Positions 7,251 through 14,022 are shown, numbered from the stretch's first letter. The stretch: 15,459 nt of DNA from Bacillota bacterium (GCA_023460055.1 JAEWRJ010000041.1:1-15459); one strand, 5' to 3'. The notes: generated from the sequence alone by a model not told the origin. Program-made: numbers and translations.

Positions 7251-7379
7251 TCACCTGAGGGTCGCCGCGTTGATCGCGGTTCGAGCGCGGCTTAAGGGGA
7301 CGCAAATGTCAGGTAAAGTGCTGAGAATGTGATCCTTTGGCTGAAGCATGCCCTTCGTGTTATTGCTTTGATCATTCAT
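7251..7379 (-). CDS. Possible 42-residue leader or coupled small protein
   Basis: An ATG at 7377-7379 opens a 42-codon frame whose TGA ends two bases before the methyltransferase ATG (TGATCATG), so translation could couple the two. The peptide begins MNDQSNNTKGM and ends RARTAINAATLR; it has no membrane segment and no family I recognise. A weak AAGGGCGG lies upstream. It may be a real leader peptide, or chance. Confidence 0.28.
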   Translation of the reverse strand: MNDQSNNTKGMLQPKDHILSTLPDICVPLSRARTAINAATLR

Positions 7380-7401
7380 GATCCGACCGCCCTTCCCGGC
7401 A

Positions 7402-7410
7402 AATATAACA
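7402..7410 (-). promoter_or_regulatory. Candidate extended -10 promoter near the methyltransferase operon
   Basis: On the minus strand the sequence is TGTTATATT, an extended -10 form. Its start near 7395 would serve the 42-codon frame and the three-gene operon even if transcription from the upstream promoter stops at the terminator at 7518-7548. No good -35 is seen. Confidence 0.25.
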
Positions 7411-7473
7411 TATGAACCGACAAATATACTGACGGCTCGATGAAAGCGCCCGATCACTCCGATTCCCGAGAGC

Positions 7474-7488
7474 CTGTTTCGAAAACAG
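7474..7488. repeat. Short perfect inverted repeat in the operon leader
   Basis: CTGTTT (7474-7479) and AAACAG (7483-7488) flank a three-base centre, forming a tight hairpin or a palindromic protein site. It lies between the terminator-like hairpin and the candidate extended -10, where an operator for the methyltransferase operon could sit. Function unknown. Confidence 0.35.
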
Positions 7489-7511
7489 ACCTATTGGGAT
7501 GAGAGACAAAA

Positions 7512-7548
7512 GGCAGGAAAAAGCCTGCGTTGTTAGATAATACAACGC
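7512..7548 (-). terminator. Tandem hairpins with T-tracts, terminator or attenuator
   Basis: On the minus strand GCGTTGT (7-bp stem, 8-base loop, 7527-7548) is followed three bases on by CTTTTT. A second, partly overlapping hairpin GCAGG/CCTGC (7513-7528) is followed by CTTTTGT. The arrangement would stop a leftward transcript from the promoter at 7728-7756 after about 200 bases, well before the methyltransferase gene. It could also act as a conditional attenuator. Confidence 0.5.
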
Positions 7549-7721
7549 CCGGGACCGGAGGTCAATGCTGTATTGCCGTTCCTTCCTTCACAAGATGATG
7601 ATATAGAGTATACTTCCGGATTTATGTCCTTGTGAGTGAAGAGGAGATGACATGTGCGGAGTTATGAGTGACTTGCGTTACACACAACATCCTTATCATA
7701 TCAGTTCATTTCACTTCATCG
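7518..7721 (-). ncRNA. Candidate antisense RNA or attenuated leader
   Basis: The span between a strong minus-strand promoter (7728-7756) and an intrinsic terminator (7512-7548) is about 200 bases with no good minus-strand ORF. The transcript would be complementary to the 5' leader, ribosome binding site and first part of the plus-strand 37-codon frame. I checked the strand by eye for c-di-GMP, cobalamin, TPP, SAM, THF and guanidine riboswitch core motifs and saw none. Alternatively it is the leader of the methyltransferase-GH3-HD-GYP operon. Confidence 0.4.
7587..7614 (+). promoter_or_regulatory. Candidate sigma-A promoter of the plus-strand minigene
   Basis: TTCACA (7587-7592, five of six) and TATACT (7609-7614, five of six) are 16 bases apart. 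The predicted start near 7621 gives a leader of about 31 bases before the ATG at 7652. It is the only well-formed plus-strand promoter found upstream of a plus-strand frame in this window. Confidence 0.5.
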
Positions 7722-7765
7722 AGAAGCACCATAACAGAAAAGTAATACTTTGTCAACGGTATTGA
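7652..7765 (+). CDS. Candidate 37-residue basic peptide, own promoter and RBS
   Basis: An ATG at 7652 sits five bases after GAGGAG (7641-7646) and opens a 37-codon frame ending in TGA at 7763-7765. The peptide begins MCGVMSDLRYTQ and ends NRKVILCQRY. It is rich in His, Tyr, Arg and Lys, holds two cysteines, and has no membrane segment or signal peptide. I do not recognise a family. It is the only plus-strand gene proposed here and converges on the HD phosphohydrolase gene. A promoter, ribosome binding site and T-rich end are all in place, which argues against a chance frame. A minus-strand promoter lies within it (7728-7756), and its predicted RNA would cover the ribosome binding site. It might also be the remnant of a longer gene. 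Real expression is unproven. Confidence 0.4.
   Translation: MCGVMSDLRYTQHPYHISSFHFIEKHHNRKVILCQRY
7728..7756 (-). promoter_or_regulatory. Strong minus-strand promoter inside the minigene
   Basis: On the minus strand TTGACA (7751-7756, perfect -35) is followed after exactly 17 bases by TATGGT (7728-7733, four of six). It is the best -35 found in the window. A 13-bp palindrome, AAAGTATTACTTT (7739-7751), fills most of the spacer and could be an operator. It fires leftward towards the terminator at 7512-7548 and the methyltransferase operon beyond. Confidence 0.6.
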
Positions 7766-7789
7766 TAAAATTTTTCTTTTTTTGTTTTT
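7751..7789 (+). terminator. Weak hairpin plus long T-rich tract ending the minigene
   Basis: On the plus strand TGTCAA and TTGATA pair (six pairs, one G-U) around CGGTA, overlapping the stop codon of the 37-codon frame. After AAA comes a T-rich run (7771-7789) broken only by single C and G bases. The stem is weak, but the U-tract would be unusually long. It also overlaps the stop codon of the converging HD gene. Confidence 0.35.
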
Positions 7790-8297
7790 ACTCCTTAACA
7801 TATTCCCGGTTATGCACGCCATATATGGATCTGAGCAGGCCGATACCCGTTTTCGTCTTAAAAACATGCTCCATAGCATAGCGGATCTTATCCGGCTCAT
7901 AGCCTTTGCCCGCGTTGACGAGGTAATCTGCTTCCACCAATATCTGGTAATCCATGCCGTTGATCTGATCCAGGGTGTGATGGTGCCCGACCAGGTAGAC
8001 AACACGGTCGATCAGGGCTTGCGGATAGCCGCTTTCACCCAGAAACTCTCTTGCCAGGATAGCGCCTTCCGGTTCCTGGTACTCTTTTGCCGTGCTGCCG
8101 TATTTCTCACGGCACAAAGGACAGGCGATATCGTGAAGGATCGCGGCCACCTCCAGGATTTCCTGCGTTTGGCTGTCAAGCCCTTCGCATTCCCCGATGG
8201 TCCTGGCGTAGGCCCAGACCTTCAGAAAGTGCTCGATATCGTGCAGGCTGCCTTTGCAGTACCGGATCATCTGTTCTGTAAGGCTTGAAATGGTCAT
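7788..8297 (-). CDS. HD-domain phosphohydrolase
   Basis: A 169-residue soluble metal-dependent phosphohydrolase of the HD superfamily. The metal-binding set is visible as H23, H55-D56 (AAILHDIA) and D124 (VEADYLVNAG), with a histidine cluster at 105-107 (GHHHTLD). Length and layout match small single-domain HD proteins often annotated only as phosphohydrolases; substrates in the superfamily include nucleotides and signalling nucleotides, and none can be assigned here. The ATG has GGGAGG nine bases upstream. It is the last gene of the VOC / Imm-5-like / HD set, with a 46-base gap from the preceding frame. No minus-strand terminator follows; instead the region after it carries the plus-strand minigene. 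Confidence 0.88.
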   Translation of the reverse strand: MTISSLTEQMIRYCKGSLHDIEHFLKVWAYARTIGECEGLDSQTQEILEVAAILHDIACPLCREKYGSTAKEYQEPEGAILAREFLGESGYPQALIDRVVYLVGHHHTLDQINGMDYQILVEADYLVNAGKGYEPDKIRYAMEHVFKTKTGIGLLRSIYGVHNREYVKE

Positions 8298-8343
8298 GGG
8301 GTCGTACCTCCCTGTATATTGATAGCTAATGTGGCCCGGATGA

Positions 8344-8891
8344 TCATCCTTTCAGCATGAACTCCGCCCACTGACGCGGCAGATCCTCGGTATGTTCTTT
8401 CCAATAGAGAAGCCGGTTTGTATAATGCCGCAGCCGCGCATCCGCCGGGTCCCTGCATGCCGCTATCCCATAGCGCCGGATGATGGATGTCAGCTCGTAG
8501 ATCGGAAAGCCCATCGCGTGGCCTGCCGTATGGACCACCCCGCAGGCCTGGCCGATTGCGTGGCACAGGGCAATATCTTCAGGGCTTTTGATGTCCCTGG
8601 CGAAGGCATGGACATCAAGGATGGCCCGTCTCGCCGCGCGCGCATCTTCACCCTGCCTGCCGCCCAATCGCCGGATGTGAGAACAGCAGCCATAGGCCTC
8701 GTCTCATCCGGATACCGCAGGAGCAAAACCGCCGCGGCTTCTTCTGCCAGCTCCAAAGCCCACAGGACCAATGCGTGGTGATCTATTTGGCTGATCAGGT
8801 CTGACAAGTCAGCCAGAAAAGGGCTGTCCTTGGCAAAGAGGATCGAGTTCTTTCTCTTCATTCGCTGCTGTACGTCGATCAGCCAGTCCAT
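8344..8891 (-). pseudogene. Imm-5-like putative immunity protein, frameshifted
   Basis: Two frames together make one protein of about 181 residues of the Imm-5-like type. The first part (from ATG 8891, with AAGGAG upstream) runs MDWLIDVQQRMKRKNSILF to GDWAAGRVKMR. The second part continues in another frame as ARRAILDVHAFARDI through VVHTAGHAMGFPIYELT and ends at 8344. The break lies in a CGCGCGCGC tract at 8635-8643: removing one CG unit restores an unbroken reading through VKMRAARRAIL. Known relatives are mostly helical proteins annotated as putative immunity proteins; their real role is not clear. The gene sits between the VOC gene and the HD gene with gaps of 46-49 bases. The frameshift may be real, a phase-variable slip, or an assembly error. 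Confidence 0.75.
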
Positions 8892-8940
8892 GTGTTCTCC
8901 TTATCGGGGTATGCGCAAGGGTTGAATGCATGTACGGATG

Positions 8941-9366
8941 TTACAGCAAGCAGAAGTGAGGGCTTTCGATCACCTGCTTCATATCGCACAGGCAGAAGGG
9001 GTGCCCTTCAGGGTCGATCATCACCCGCCAGTTTTCTGAGAATTGCTGGCTTGCCTGTTTCGCGCCGCAATGAACAGCGTGTTCGGCTGCCTGATCAATG
9101 TCCATGACAGCAAAGTCCAGGTGAGCCATCTGCTGCTGGGCCTTCGTTTCCTGTGGCCATACCGGCGGCTCATAGGCAGTGTTCCGCTGGAACAGCAGGC
9201 CGGGATAAGTGCCCTGCTGGCTTCCCTTGGGATAAGCGCAGGCATATTTCTCATCGAAGGACGCCATATCCCAATCCAAGAGCGCCGCGTAAAAACCGGC
9301 CAGCTTATCCGGTTCCCTGCAGTCCATCGTGAATGAATATAGTTTGATCATGGGGTTGCCGCTCAT
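8941..9366 (-). CDS. VOC-family (glyoxalase-like) protein
   Basis: A 141-residue protein of the vicinal oxygen chelate fold. Two beta-alpha-beta-beta-beta halves are recognisable: the first opens MIKLYSFTMDCREPDKLAGFY, the second contains MAHLDFAVMDIDQA and ends with VMIDPEGHPFCLC, a common closing motif in glyoxalase/bleomycin-resistance-like proteins. Members bind a metal or small ligand and range from dioxygenases to drug-binding proteins; the substrate is not readable here. Start choice: the ATG at 9366 has AAAGGAAA upstream; an internal ATG five codons later is possible. It heads the VOC / Imm-5-like / HD set. A TATCAT -10-like element at 9435-9440 lies upstream, without a clear -35. Confidence 0.88.
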   Translation of the reverse strand: MSGNPMIKLYSFTMDCREPDKLAGFYAALLDWDMASFDEKYACAYPKGSQQGTYPGLLFQRNTAYEPPVWPQETKAQQQMAHLDFAVMDIDQAAEHAVHCGAKQASQQFSENWRVMIDPEGHPFCLCDMKQVIESPHFCLL

Positions 9367-9492
9367 ATAGATGTTTCCTTTCTGGTACTATCGCGGGCGC
9401 GCGGTGATCATTTCTCCTTTACCCTTGTGCCATGATGATACACGAATACCGGCAGAAAAAACAGCGAGGATTACATGTGCGCCAATATCCTG

Positions 9493-9525
9493 AAAAGAAA
9501 ACAAGCCGCGAATGAAGGCGGCTTG
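9493..9525 (-). terminator. Intrinsic terminator after the oxidoreductase gene
   Basis: On the minus strand CAAGCCGC and GCGGCTTG (9518-9525 and 9502-9509 on the plus strand) form a perfect 8-bp stem with an 8-base loop, followed by TTTTCTTTT. It lies 18 bases after the oxidoreductase stop and closes the six-gene operon. Confidence 0.88.
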
Positions 9526-9543
9526 CTAAAAAGACATTGCGGT

Positions 9544-11421
9544 TCAGGGCCTGACGGGTTCCGCGCTCTCCAGGTTTTGCAGATAATGACAAACGGCCGC
9601 GATGGGAGCGGGGGGAAGGCCCTGCGCGCAGCGGACGCAGCGGCGCTGGGCGCTGTCCAGAAAATCCCCGTCAAGCGGCCCGGTCTTGGCGTACTTTTTC
9701 AGCAGCATCGCTGCGCCGCGGATGTTGCCGACAGCCGCGCGCCTCATCATGCCGGGCACATCCAGTGTTTTTGAGCAGGAGGGATGTTCGCAAAATCGGC
9801 ATGTCATGGCCTGCGTCATCACCTCGCGCTGCTCCAGGGGGAATGAGCTGTATAGCTTGTCTTTGGTCATGGGGCTTTGCGCGGTGGTGACAAAGTTGGT
9901 CATATCCTTCTGGTAGCGGAAGGGGGCCAGACCCTCTTTTGCAAGCACGGCGTTGGCCGCGCTGATGCCTGAGGTGGTGACGGTGGGGGTGCCTGTGCCC
10001 ATGACGGTGGACTCTCCGCACAGATACAGTCCCCTCAAAACGCCGCGGGTATGGGGCCGCTTTAGCAGGTGCTGGCCCAGCATCTGCTTGGGCCCCGCGA
10101 CGGCGCCGCCGTTTTTAAGGGTGTAGCGCTCAATGGTCGCGGGCGTCGCGATCTCAGTCAGCCGAACGGCCCGGCTGATACCGGGAAAGCGACCTTCCAG
10201 CACGCTGAGCAGACGTGCCTTTTCATGTTCCTTCTTTTTGAGATACTCCTTCCTGCCAGCGCGGTTCCAGGTATCAAAGCTGGGGCCGATGGCCATGATG
10301 ACGTGGCTGTCATCATCGCACAGCGTTCTGTCATCCACGCTGGGGATGTAGACGGTGACCTCGCGCTCATCCAGACTGTCGGGGTTGGCCAGCATCTCGA
10401 CGGCCGCGGTGCCTTCCGGGATGGCGCTCTTGTCCACCAGCGCGTAGAGCATAACGCTGGGGTAGGTCGGGACAAGGCTTTTGACCCGCTCAAGCTCGCC
10501 TTTGCGCAGCAATTCCCCGGGTAAAAGCTGTTCGTAGAGGTTCCAGACGGTACCGGAATAGATGACATGCTTCGCCGTCAGTGTGCTGCCGTCCGCCAGA
10601 AGGACGCCTGAAGCCCGTCCTTCGCGGGTGAGTATCTTCTCGGCCCTGCGGCCGTAGAACATCTCCCCGCCATGCTGCTCGATCACCTTTTCGAGCGCGC
10701 CAGGCAAAAAGAGGGTGGACCCGGCCGGATACCAGCTGCCGCCGACATGGTTGTCTACAAACATGACCGCGGCCAAGATGGCCGGAGACTCCTCCAGGGT
10801 TGTATAGCAGTAGGTGCTTGTGAGCTTGTCAAAAAAATTGAAGATATCGGGGTCTTTGAAGTAGCGCTTGAGCAGGGTGCCGGCGCTGAGGTTGAGGTAG
10901 CTTAAAAAGCGCGCGTAGGACAAAGGGTGCTTGCGCATGCCCTTGAGGGAATTGCGCTTGTCCGTTTCGTCGGGGGTGGTGTAGGCCGGGTTGTCGACCA
11001 TCACATGGCGGTACATCACTTCCATGTCGCGGTAAAAACGGCGGATGTTATCCCGCTCATTTGGGAACACGCGCCCCAGCTCCTGCGAAAACCGCTCGAT
11101 ATCAGGGTAAAAGCGGATGCGGTGCCCCCTGAAGTTGACACAGTACAGCAGCTCATGCTTGAGAACGGTGAACGGCTCTTCCAGGCAGTTGAACACGAAG
11201 CGGTGGGCGTTGAACCCCTCCTCCCCAAAGCCAAACAGCATGGCGGAGCCCTGGTCAAACAGCGCGTCACCGCGCTTGAAAGCGCCGCAGGAGCCGCCGG
11301 GGCTGCGGTGGTGTTCCACGACAGCCACCCGCAGCCCCCGCTTGCCAAGGAGGCTTGCGGCTGTCAGCCCGGAAAGGCCGGCGCCGATCACCACCGCGTC
11401 ATATTGTTTCACCTGATCCAT
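9544..11421 (-). CDS. CrtI/CrtISO-like FAD oxidoreductase with C-terminal cysteine cluster
   Basis: A 625-residue flavoprotein of the phytoene desaturase / carotenoid isomerase / retinol saturase type. The FAD-binding Rossmann motif GAGLSG is at 13-18, with E36 at the end of the second strand and SPGGSC after it. The C-terminal FAD block of the family, STVMGTGTPTVTTSG, is near 468-485. The normal family protein ends about residue 500; here some 120 residues follow, carrying CRFCEHPSC (C541, C544, C549), a DVPGMMRRAAVGN stretch and CVRC (C595, C598). This resembles the iron-sulfur N-terminal domain of GltD and dihydropyrimidine dehydrogenase and may feed electrons to the flavin. ATG with AAGGGGTGA upstream; 25 bases after the ABC ATPase gene. 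The substrate may be a polyene or other unsaturated lipid, not settled. Confidence 0.88.
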   Translation of the reverse strand: MDQVKQYDAVVIGAGLSGLTAASLLGKRGLRVAVVEHHRSPGGSCGAFKRGDALFDQGSAMLFGFGEEGFNAHRFVFNCLEEPFTVLKHELLYCVNFRGHRIRFYPDIERFSQELGRVFPNERDNIRRFYRDMEVMYRHVMVDNPAYTTPDETDKRNSLKGMRKHPLSYARFLSYLNLSAGTLLKRYFKDPDIFNFFDKLTSTYCYTTLEESPAILAAVMFVDNHVGGSWYPAGSTLFLPGALEKVIEQHGGEMFYGRRAEKILTREGRASGVLLADGSTLTAKHVIYSGTVWNLYEQLLPGELLRKGELERVKSLVPTYPSVMLYALVDKSAIPEGTAAVEMLANPDSLDEREVTVYIPSVDDRTLCDDDSHVIMAIGPSFDTWNRAGRKEYLKKKEHEKARLLSVLEGRFPGISRAVRLTEIATPATIERYTLKNGGAVAGPKQMLGQHLLKRPHTRGVLRGLYLCGESTVMGTGTPTVTTSGISAANAVLAKEGLAPFRYQKDMTNFVTTAQSPMTKDKLYSSFPLEQREVMTQAMTCRFCEHPSCSKTLDVPGMMRRAAVGNIRGAAMLLKKYAKTGPLDGDFLDSAQRRCVRCAQGLPPAPIAAVCHYLQNLESAEPVRP

Positions 11422-11446
11422 GCGCGTTCACCCCTTGATAATTGAT

Positions 11447-12166
11447 TTATGCTGTCTGAGCCGCGTTCTTCGCCGCGAGATTGTTGGGCAGGTCGAGGTG
11501 GATCCTGCCGTCCTTGATCTCGATCACGCGGTCTGCTTTCTGGGCGATGCGCCGGTCGTGGGTGATGATCAGGAAGGTGGTTTTATAGCGCTCGTTGATG
11601 TCGCGCATGATGTCGTACACCACCTCGGTGGATTCGCTGTCCAGGTTGCCGGTGGGCTCATCGGCCAGTATGATGCGGGGGTTGTTGATCAGCGAGCGGG
11701 CGATGGAGGTGCGCTGCTGCTGGCCGCCGGACATCTTGCCGGCGTTGTTGTTGGCCACCTTCTCGATGCCCATCAGTTTGAGCAGCTCGCGCGCCCGGTC
11801 GAGGGTATCCTTGGTGACTTTGCCGTCCCTGATGCGCGCGGGCATCAGCACGTTTTCAAGCGCGGTGAATTCCGGCAGCAGGTAATGGAACTGGAACACG
11901 AAACCGATGGTCTCGTTGCGCAGCTTTGCCAGATCGGCCTTTGTCATCTTTGTCGTCTGGATGCCGTTGATGACAACGCTGCCGCTTGTCGGGCGGTCCA
12001 GGGTGCTGATGATGTTCAGCAGCGTGCTCTTGCCGGAGCCTGACGCGCCGATGATGGAGGAGAAGGACTGCGCCCGGATATCCAGGTTGATATCATAAAG
12101 GACCTGCGTCTTGATCTCGCTGCCGTAGATTTTATTGATGCCTGATAGGCTGATGACATTATCCAT
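11447..12166 (-). CDS. ABC transporter ATPase, LolD/MacB type
   Basis: A 239-residue ATPase with a full motif set: Walker A GASGSGKST at 40-48, a Q-loop region FVFQFHYLLPEFTALENV typical of LolD/MacB/FtsE-like ATPases, signature SGGQQ at 146-150, Walker B ILADE with D169 and E170, D-loop GNLD, and switch H203. It partners the FtsX/MacB-type permease encoded immediately upstream, whose stop codon overlaps its start by eight bases. Transporters of this type act as mechanotransmission machines that release or export lipids, lipoproteins or peptides rather than importing nutrients. Sitting between a cobalamin-binding protein and a lipid-type oxidoreductase, it may extrude or position the product of the latter; this is inference. 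Confidence 0.95.
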   Translation of the reverse strand: MDNVISLSGINKIYGSEIKTQVLYDINLDIRAQSFSSIIGASGSGKSTLLNIISTLDRPTSGSVVINGIQTTKMTKADLAKLRNETIGFVFQFHYLLPEFTALENVLMPARIRDGKVTKDTLDRARELLKLMGIEKVANNNAGKMSGGQQQRTSIARSLINNPRIILADEPTGNLDSESTEVVYDIMRDINERYKTTFLIITHDRRIAQKADRVIEIKDGRIHLDLPNNLAAKNAAQTA

Positions 12167-13313
12167 TCCTGATGACCTCCATCGGATCTAAGCGGGCTGA
12201 GCGCCTGGCGGGGATGAGGGAAGCGAGGGTGGCGGAAAGCACCGCGATGATGCCCGACAGAGAGATGAATGCCGGGTCGATAAATAGGGCGATGACCGGT
12301 GTGCCATCCGGGTTGAGCGCGAACTTGGTGAAGGAGAAGGCCAGGCACAGGCCCAGCGCAACGCCCAGCACCGCGCCTGCGATGCCCAGCAGGAAGCCCT
12401 CGATGAGAAAGACCAGGCTGGCGTCCCGGTTGCGGATACCCATCGCCTTGAGGATGCCCAGCTGCTTTGATTTTTGCAGCACGGAGATGGCCAGCACGCT
12501 CGCGATCCCCAATACCACGGAGAACAGCACAAAAATCTGGATCATCAGGCTGGAGATGCTTTGGCCGTTGAGGCCGCTTAATAGCTGCTCGTTTTGGGTT
12601 TTCCAGTCGGTCACCTTCAGGGTGTCCGGCAATGCCGCGTCAAGCTCTGATGCGATGGTGTCGGCCAGGAAGGGGTCCTGCGCCTGCATTTCGATAGACG
12701 ACGCGGTGCCGCTGCCGTAGCCGTACACTTCCTGCGCCAGCTTCAGGCCGGATATGACCCAGCGTTCGTTGAGAGCGGCTGTGCCCAGGTCAAAGATGCC
12801 GCTGACCGTCGCTTCCCGCGTGCTGCCCCTGGGTGTAGCCAGGGTGACGGTATCCACGATACCGGCTTCCTGGGCCAAGTTTTTGCCGATCAAAACTTCG
12901 CCATCCCCGGGCAGCGCGCCGGAAACCAGCGATTCGCTCAGGCGGTAGATCCCATCGGCTTTATCAAGCACAAAACCGCGCAGCAGGATCGGGAAATCAT
13001 CCCCCTGGCTGTTTCTGAGGAAGCCGCTGGCATCCACAACAGGGGAAACATCTTCGACATCGGAGCGGGTCTTCATGATCTGATCCACCACGGCCTGATA
13101 ATTTTCGACCGTCTCGCCGCGCTTTAAGGCGCTGACCGTGACCTGGGTGTTGCGGCCGATCGCGGTATCGACCAGTTCGATCTGCAGGCCGCTGATGAGG
13201 GAACCGATAAACACCTGCACCGATACGCCCACCGCGATGCCGACCGCGATCAGGATGGACTGCCCTTTGGCGTGGGTGAGGAAGCGCCAGGCTATTTTTG
13301 CCGCTGTTTTCAT
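12159..13313 (-). CDS. FtsX/MacB/LolC-type ABC permease
   Basis: A 384-residue permease. One membrane segment lies at 19-41, then a large extracytoplasmic MacB_PCD-like domain (about 45-250), then three membrane segments at about 256-279, 300-327 and 348-367. The cytoplasmic loop after the second segment, KSKQLGILKAMGIRNRDA, is the coupling region typical of LolC/E and MacB-like permeases, and the end IPARRSARLDPMEVIR is the family C-terminus. Two copies are expected per transporter with the ATPase encoded next. The start overlaps the stop of the cobalamin-binding protein gene by four bases (ATGA), and the stop overlaps the ATPase start by eight. The cargo is unknown. Confidence 0.93.
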   Translation of the reverse strand: MKTAAKIAWRFLTHAKGQSILIAVGIAVGVSVQVFIGSLISGLQIELVDTAIGRNTQVTVSALKRGETVENYQAVVDQIMKTRSDVEDVSPVVDASGFLRNSQGDDFPILLRGFVLDKADGIYRLSESLVSGALPGDGEVLIGKNLAQEAGIVDTVTLATPRGSTREATVSGIFDLGTAALNERWVISGLKLAQEVYGYGSGTASSIEMQAQDPFLADTIASELDAALPDTLKVTDWKTQNEQLLSGLNGQSISSLMIQIFVLFSVVLGIASVLAISVLQKSKQLGILKAMGIRNRDASLVFLIEGFLLGIAGAVLGVALGLCLAFSFTKFALNPDGTPVIALFIDPAFISLSGIIAVLSATLASLIPARRSARLDPMEVIRNG

Positions 13314-13972
13314 TGTTTGGCCTCCGTGATTTCGCGGATGGCCGCGAAGCTTGTGAGCGCGCCGTCCGCGCCGAAGTCATGGGCGCTTTTGCCCGTGCGC
13401 GCCAGCGCGCTGCCCGCGATATATACCCGGGGCGCGGGCTTCAGGGCCTTGAGCGCTGCGATGATGGCGGGGAGCTGCGCCAGGTTGAGGTAGTTGGTCA
13501 CACTGATGCTGACCAGATCAGGACGGAGCGTTTTCACGGCGTTGAGCAGCGTATCCCTGGGCGTGTTGCAGCCGATGTAAACCACCTCATAGCCCAGCAG
13601 GGCATAAAAATCCATGCCCATGCGGATGCCGATCTCGTGATACTCTTCCTCTGGGGCAACCAGCAGCACCCGGGTGTTTTTGCCCGGAAGGCCGTATGTT
13701 TGCCGCTGTGATAGCACGAAAGGCCAGCAGGCGCCCATCACGGCCTGCACGATGGCGGATTGCAGATGCTCGCGCCAGATGAGCTCGTCTTCCGTGCTCC
13801 GGGGTACTTCGATCCGGTTGAGGGCAGGGGCCAGGATCTCTTCATAGAGCTCGGGAAGCGTCGCCTCCCCCCGCTCCAGAAGCCCCAGCGCGAAAGCGAC
13901 CGCGCCTTCGCGGTCGTTCCCCTCCAGCAGGGCGATGAAAGCGTCCAGCTGCTGTTTTCGTTTGTCAGTCAT
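13310..13972 (-). CDS. Cobalamin-binding domain protein without DNA-binding domain
   Basis: A 220-residue protein with a helical cap domain (about 5-90) followed by a B12-binding Rossmann-like domain (about 98-215). The cobalamin-ligating motif, DxHxxG in the family, appears as EYHEIG with H112; the VYIGCNTP, VSISVTNY and VYIAGSAL strands follow as expected. No HTH domain and no enzyme domain are attached. In light sensors such as CarH the cap carries a W-x9-EH motif; here EH is present at 68-69 but the residue ten before E68 is R58, not W. It could be a corrinoid carrier or a sensor or antirepressor of the AerR kind, which also lacks an HTH. ATG with GAGGAGG at ideal spacing; 50 bases after uvsE and coupled to the permease. 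Confidence 0.9.
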   Translation of the reverse strand: MTDKRKQQLDAFIALLEGNDREGAVAFALGLLERGEATLPELYEEILAPALNRIEVPRSTEDELIWREHLQSAIVQAVMGACWPFVLSQRQTYGLPGKNTRVLLVAPEEEYHEIGIRMGMDFYALLGYEVVYIGCNTPRDTLLNAVKTLRPDLVSISVTNYLNLAQLPAIIAALKALKPAPRVYIAGSALARTGKSAHDFGADGALTSFAAIREITEAKQ

Positions 13973-14022
13973 TCTGTCCTCCTCAGTTATGCTTTGATTG
14001 AATCGTTATGGTCATGCGGCCT

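Noticed and set aside
7249..7305. TTG start at 7305 giving a 209-residue methyltransferase
   Set aside because: The extra 19 residues are charged, do not suit a membrane N-terminus, and there is no ribosome binding site before the TTG.
7512..7721. c-di-GMP riboswitch ahead of the HD-GYP operon
   Set aside because: The position is attractive, but the conserved core strings of GEMM-I and GEMM-II were not found by eye.
8635..8643. CG repeat as a Z-DNA or regulatory element
   Set aside because: It lies inside a protein-coding gene and its effect on the reading frame is the simpler observation.
9395..9420. Seven-codon leader frame before the VOC gene
   Set aside because: AAAGGAG is only two bases from its ATG, too close for good initiation, and nothing suggests regulation by it.
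9671..10021. 116-codon minus-strand frame rich in His and Arg
   Set aside because: Out-of-frame reading of the FAD oxidoreductase gene on the same strand; composition typical of a GC-rich shadow.
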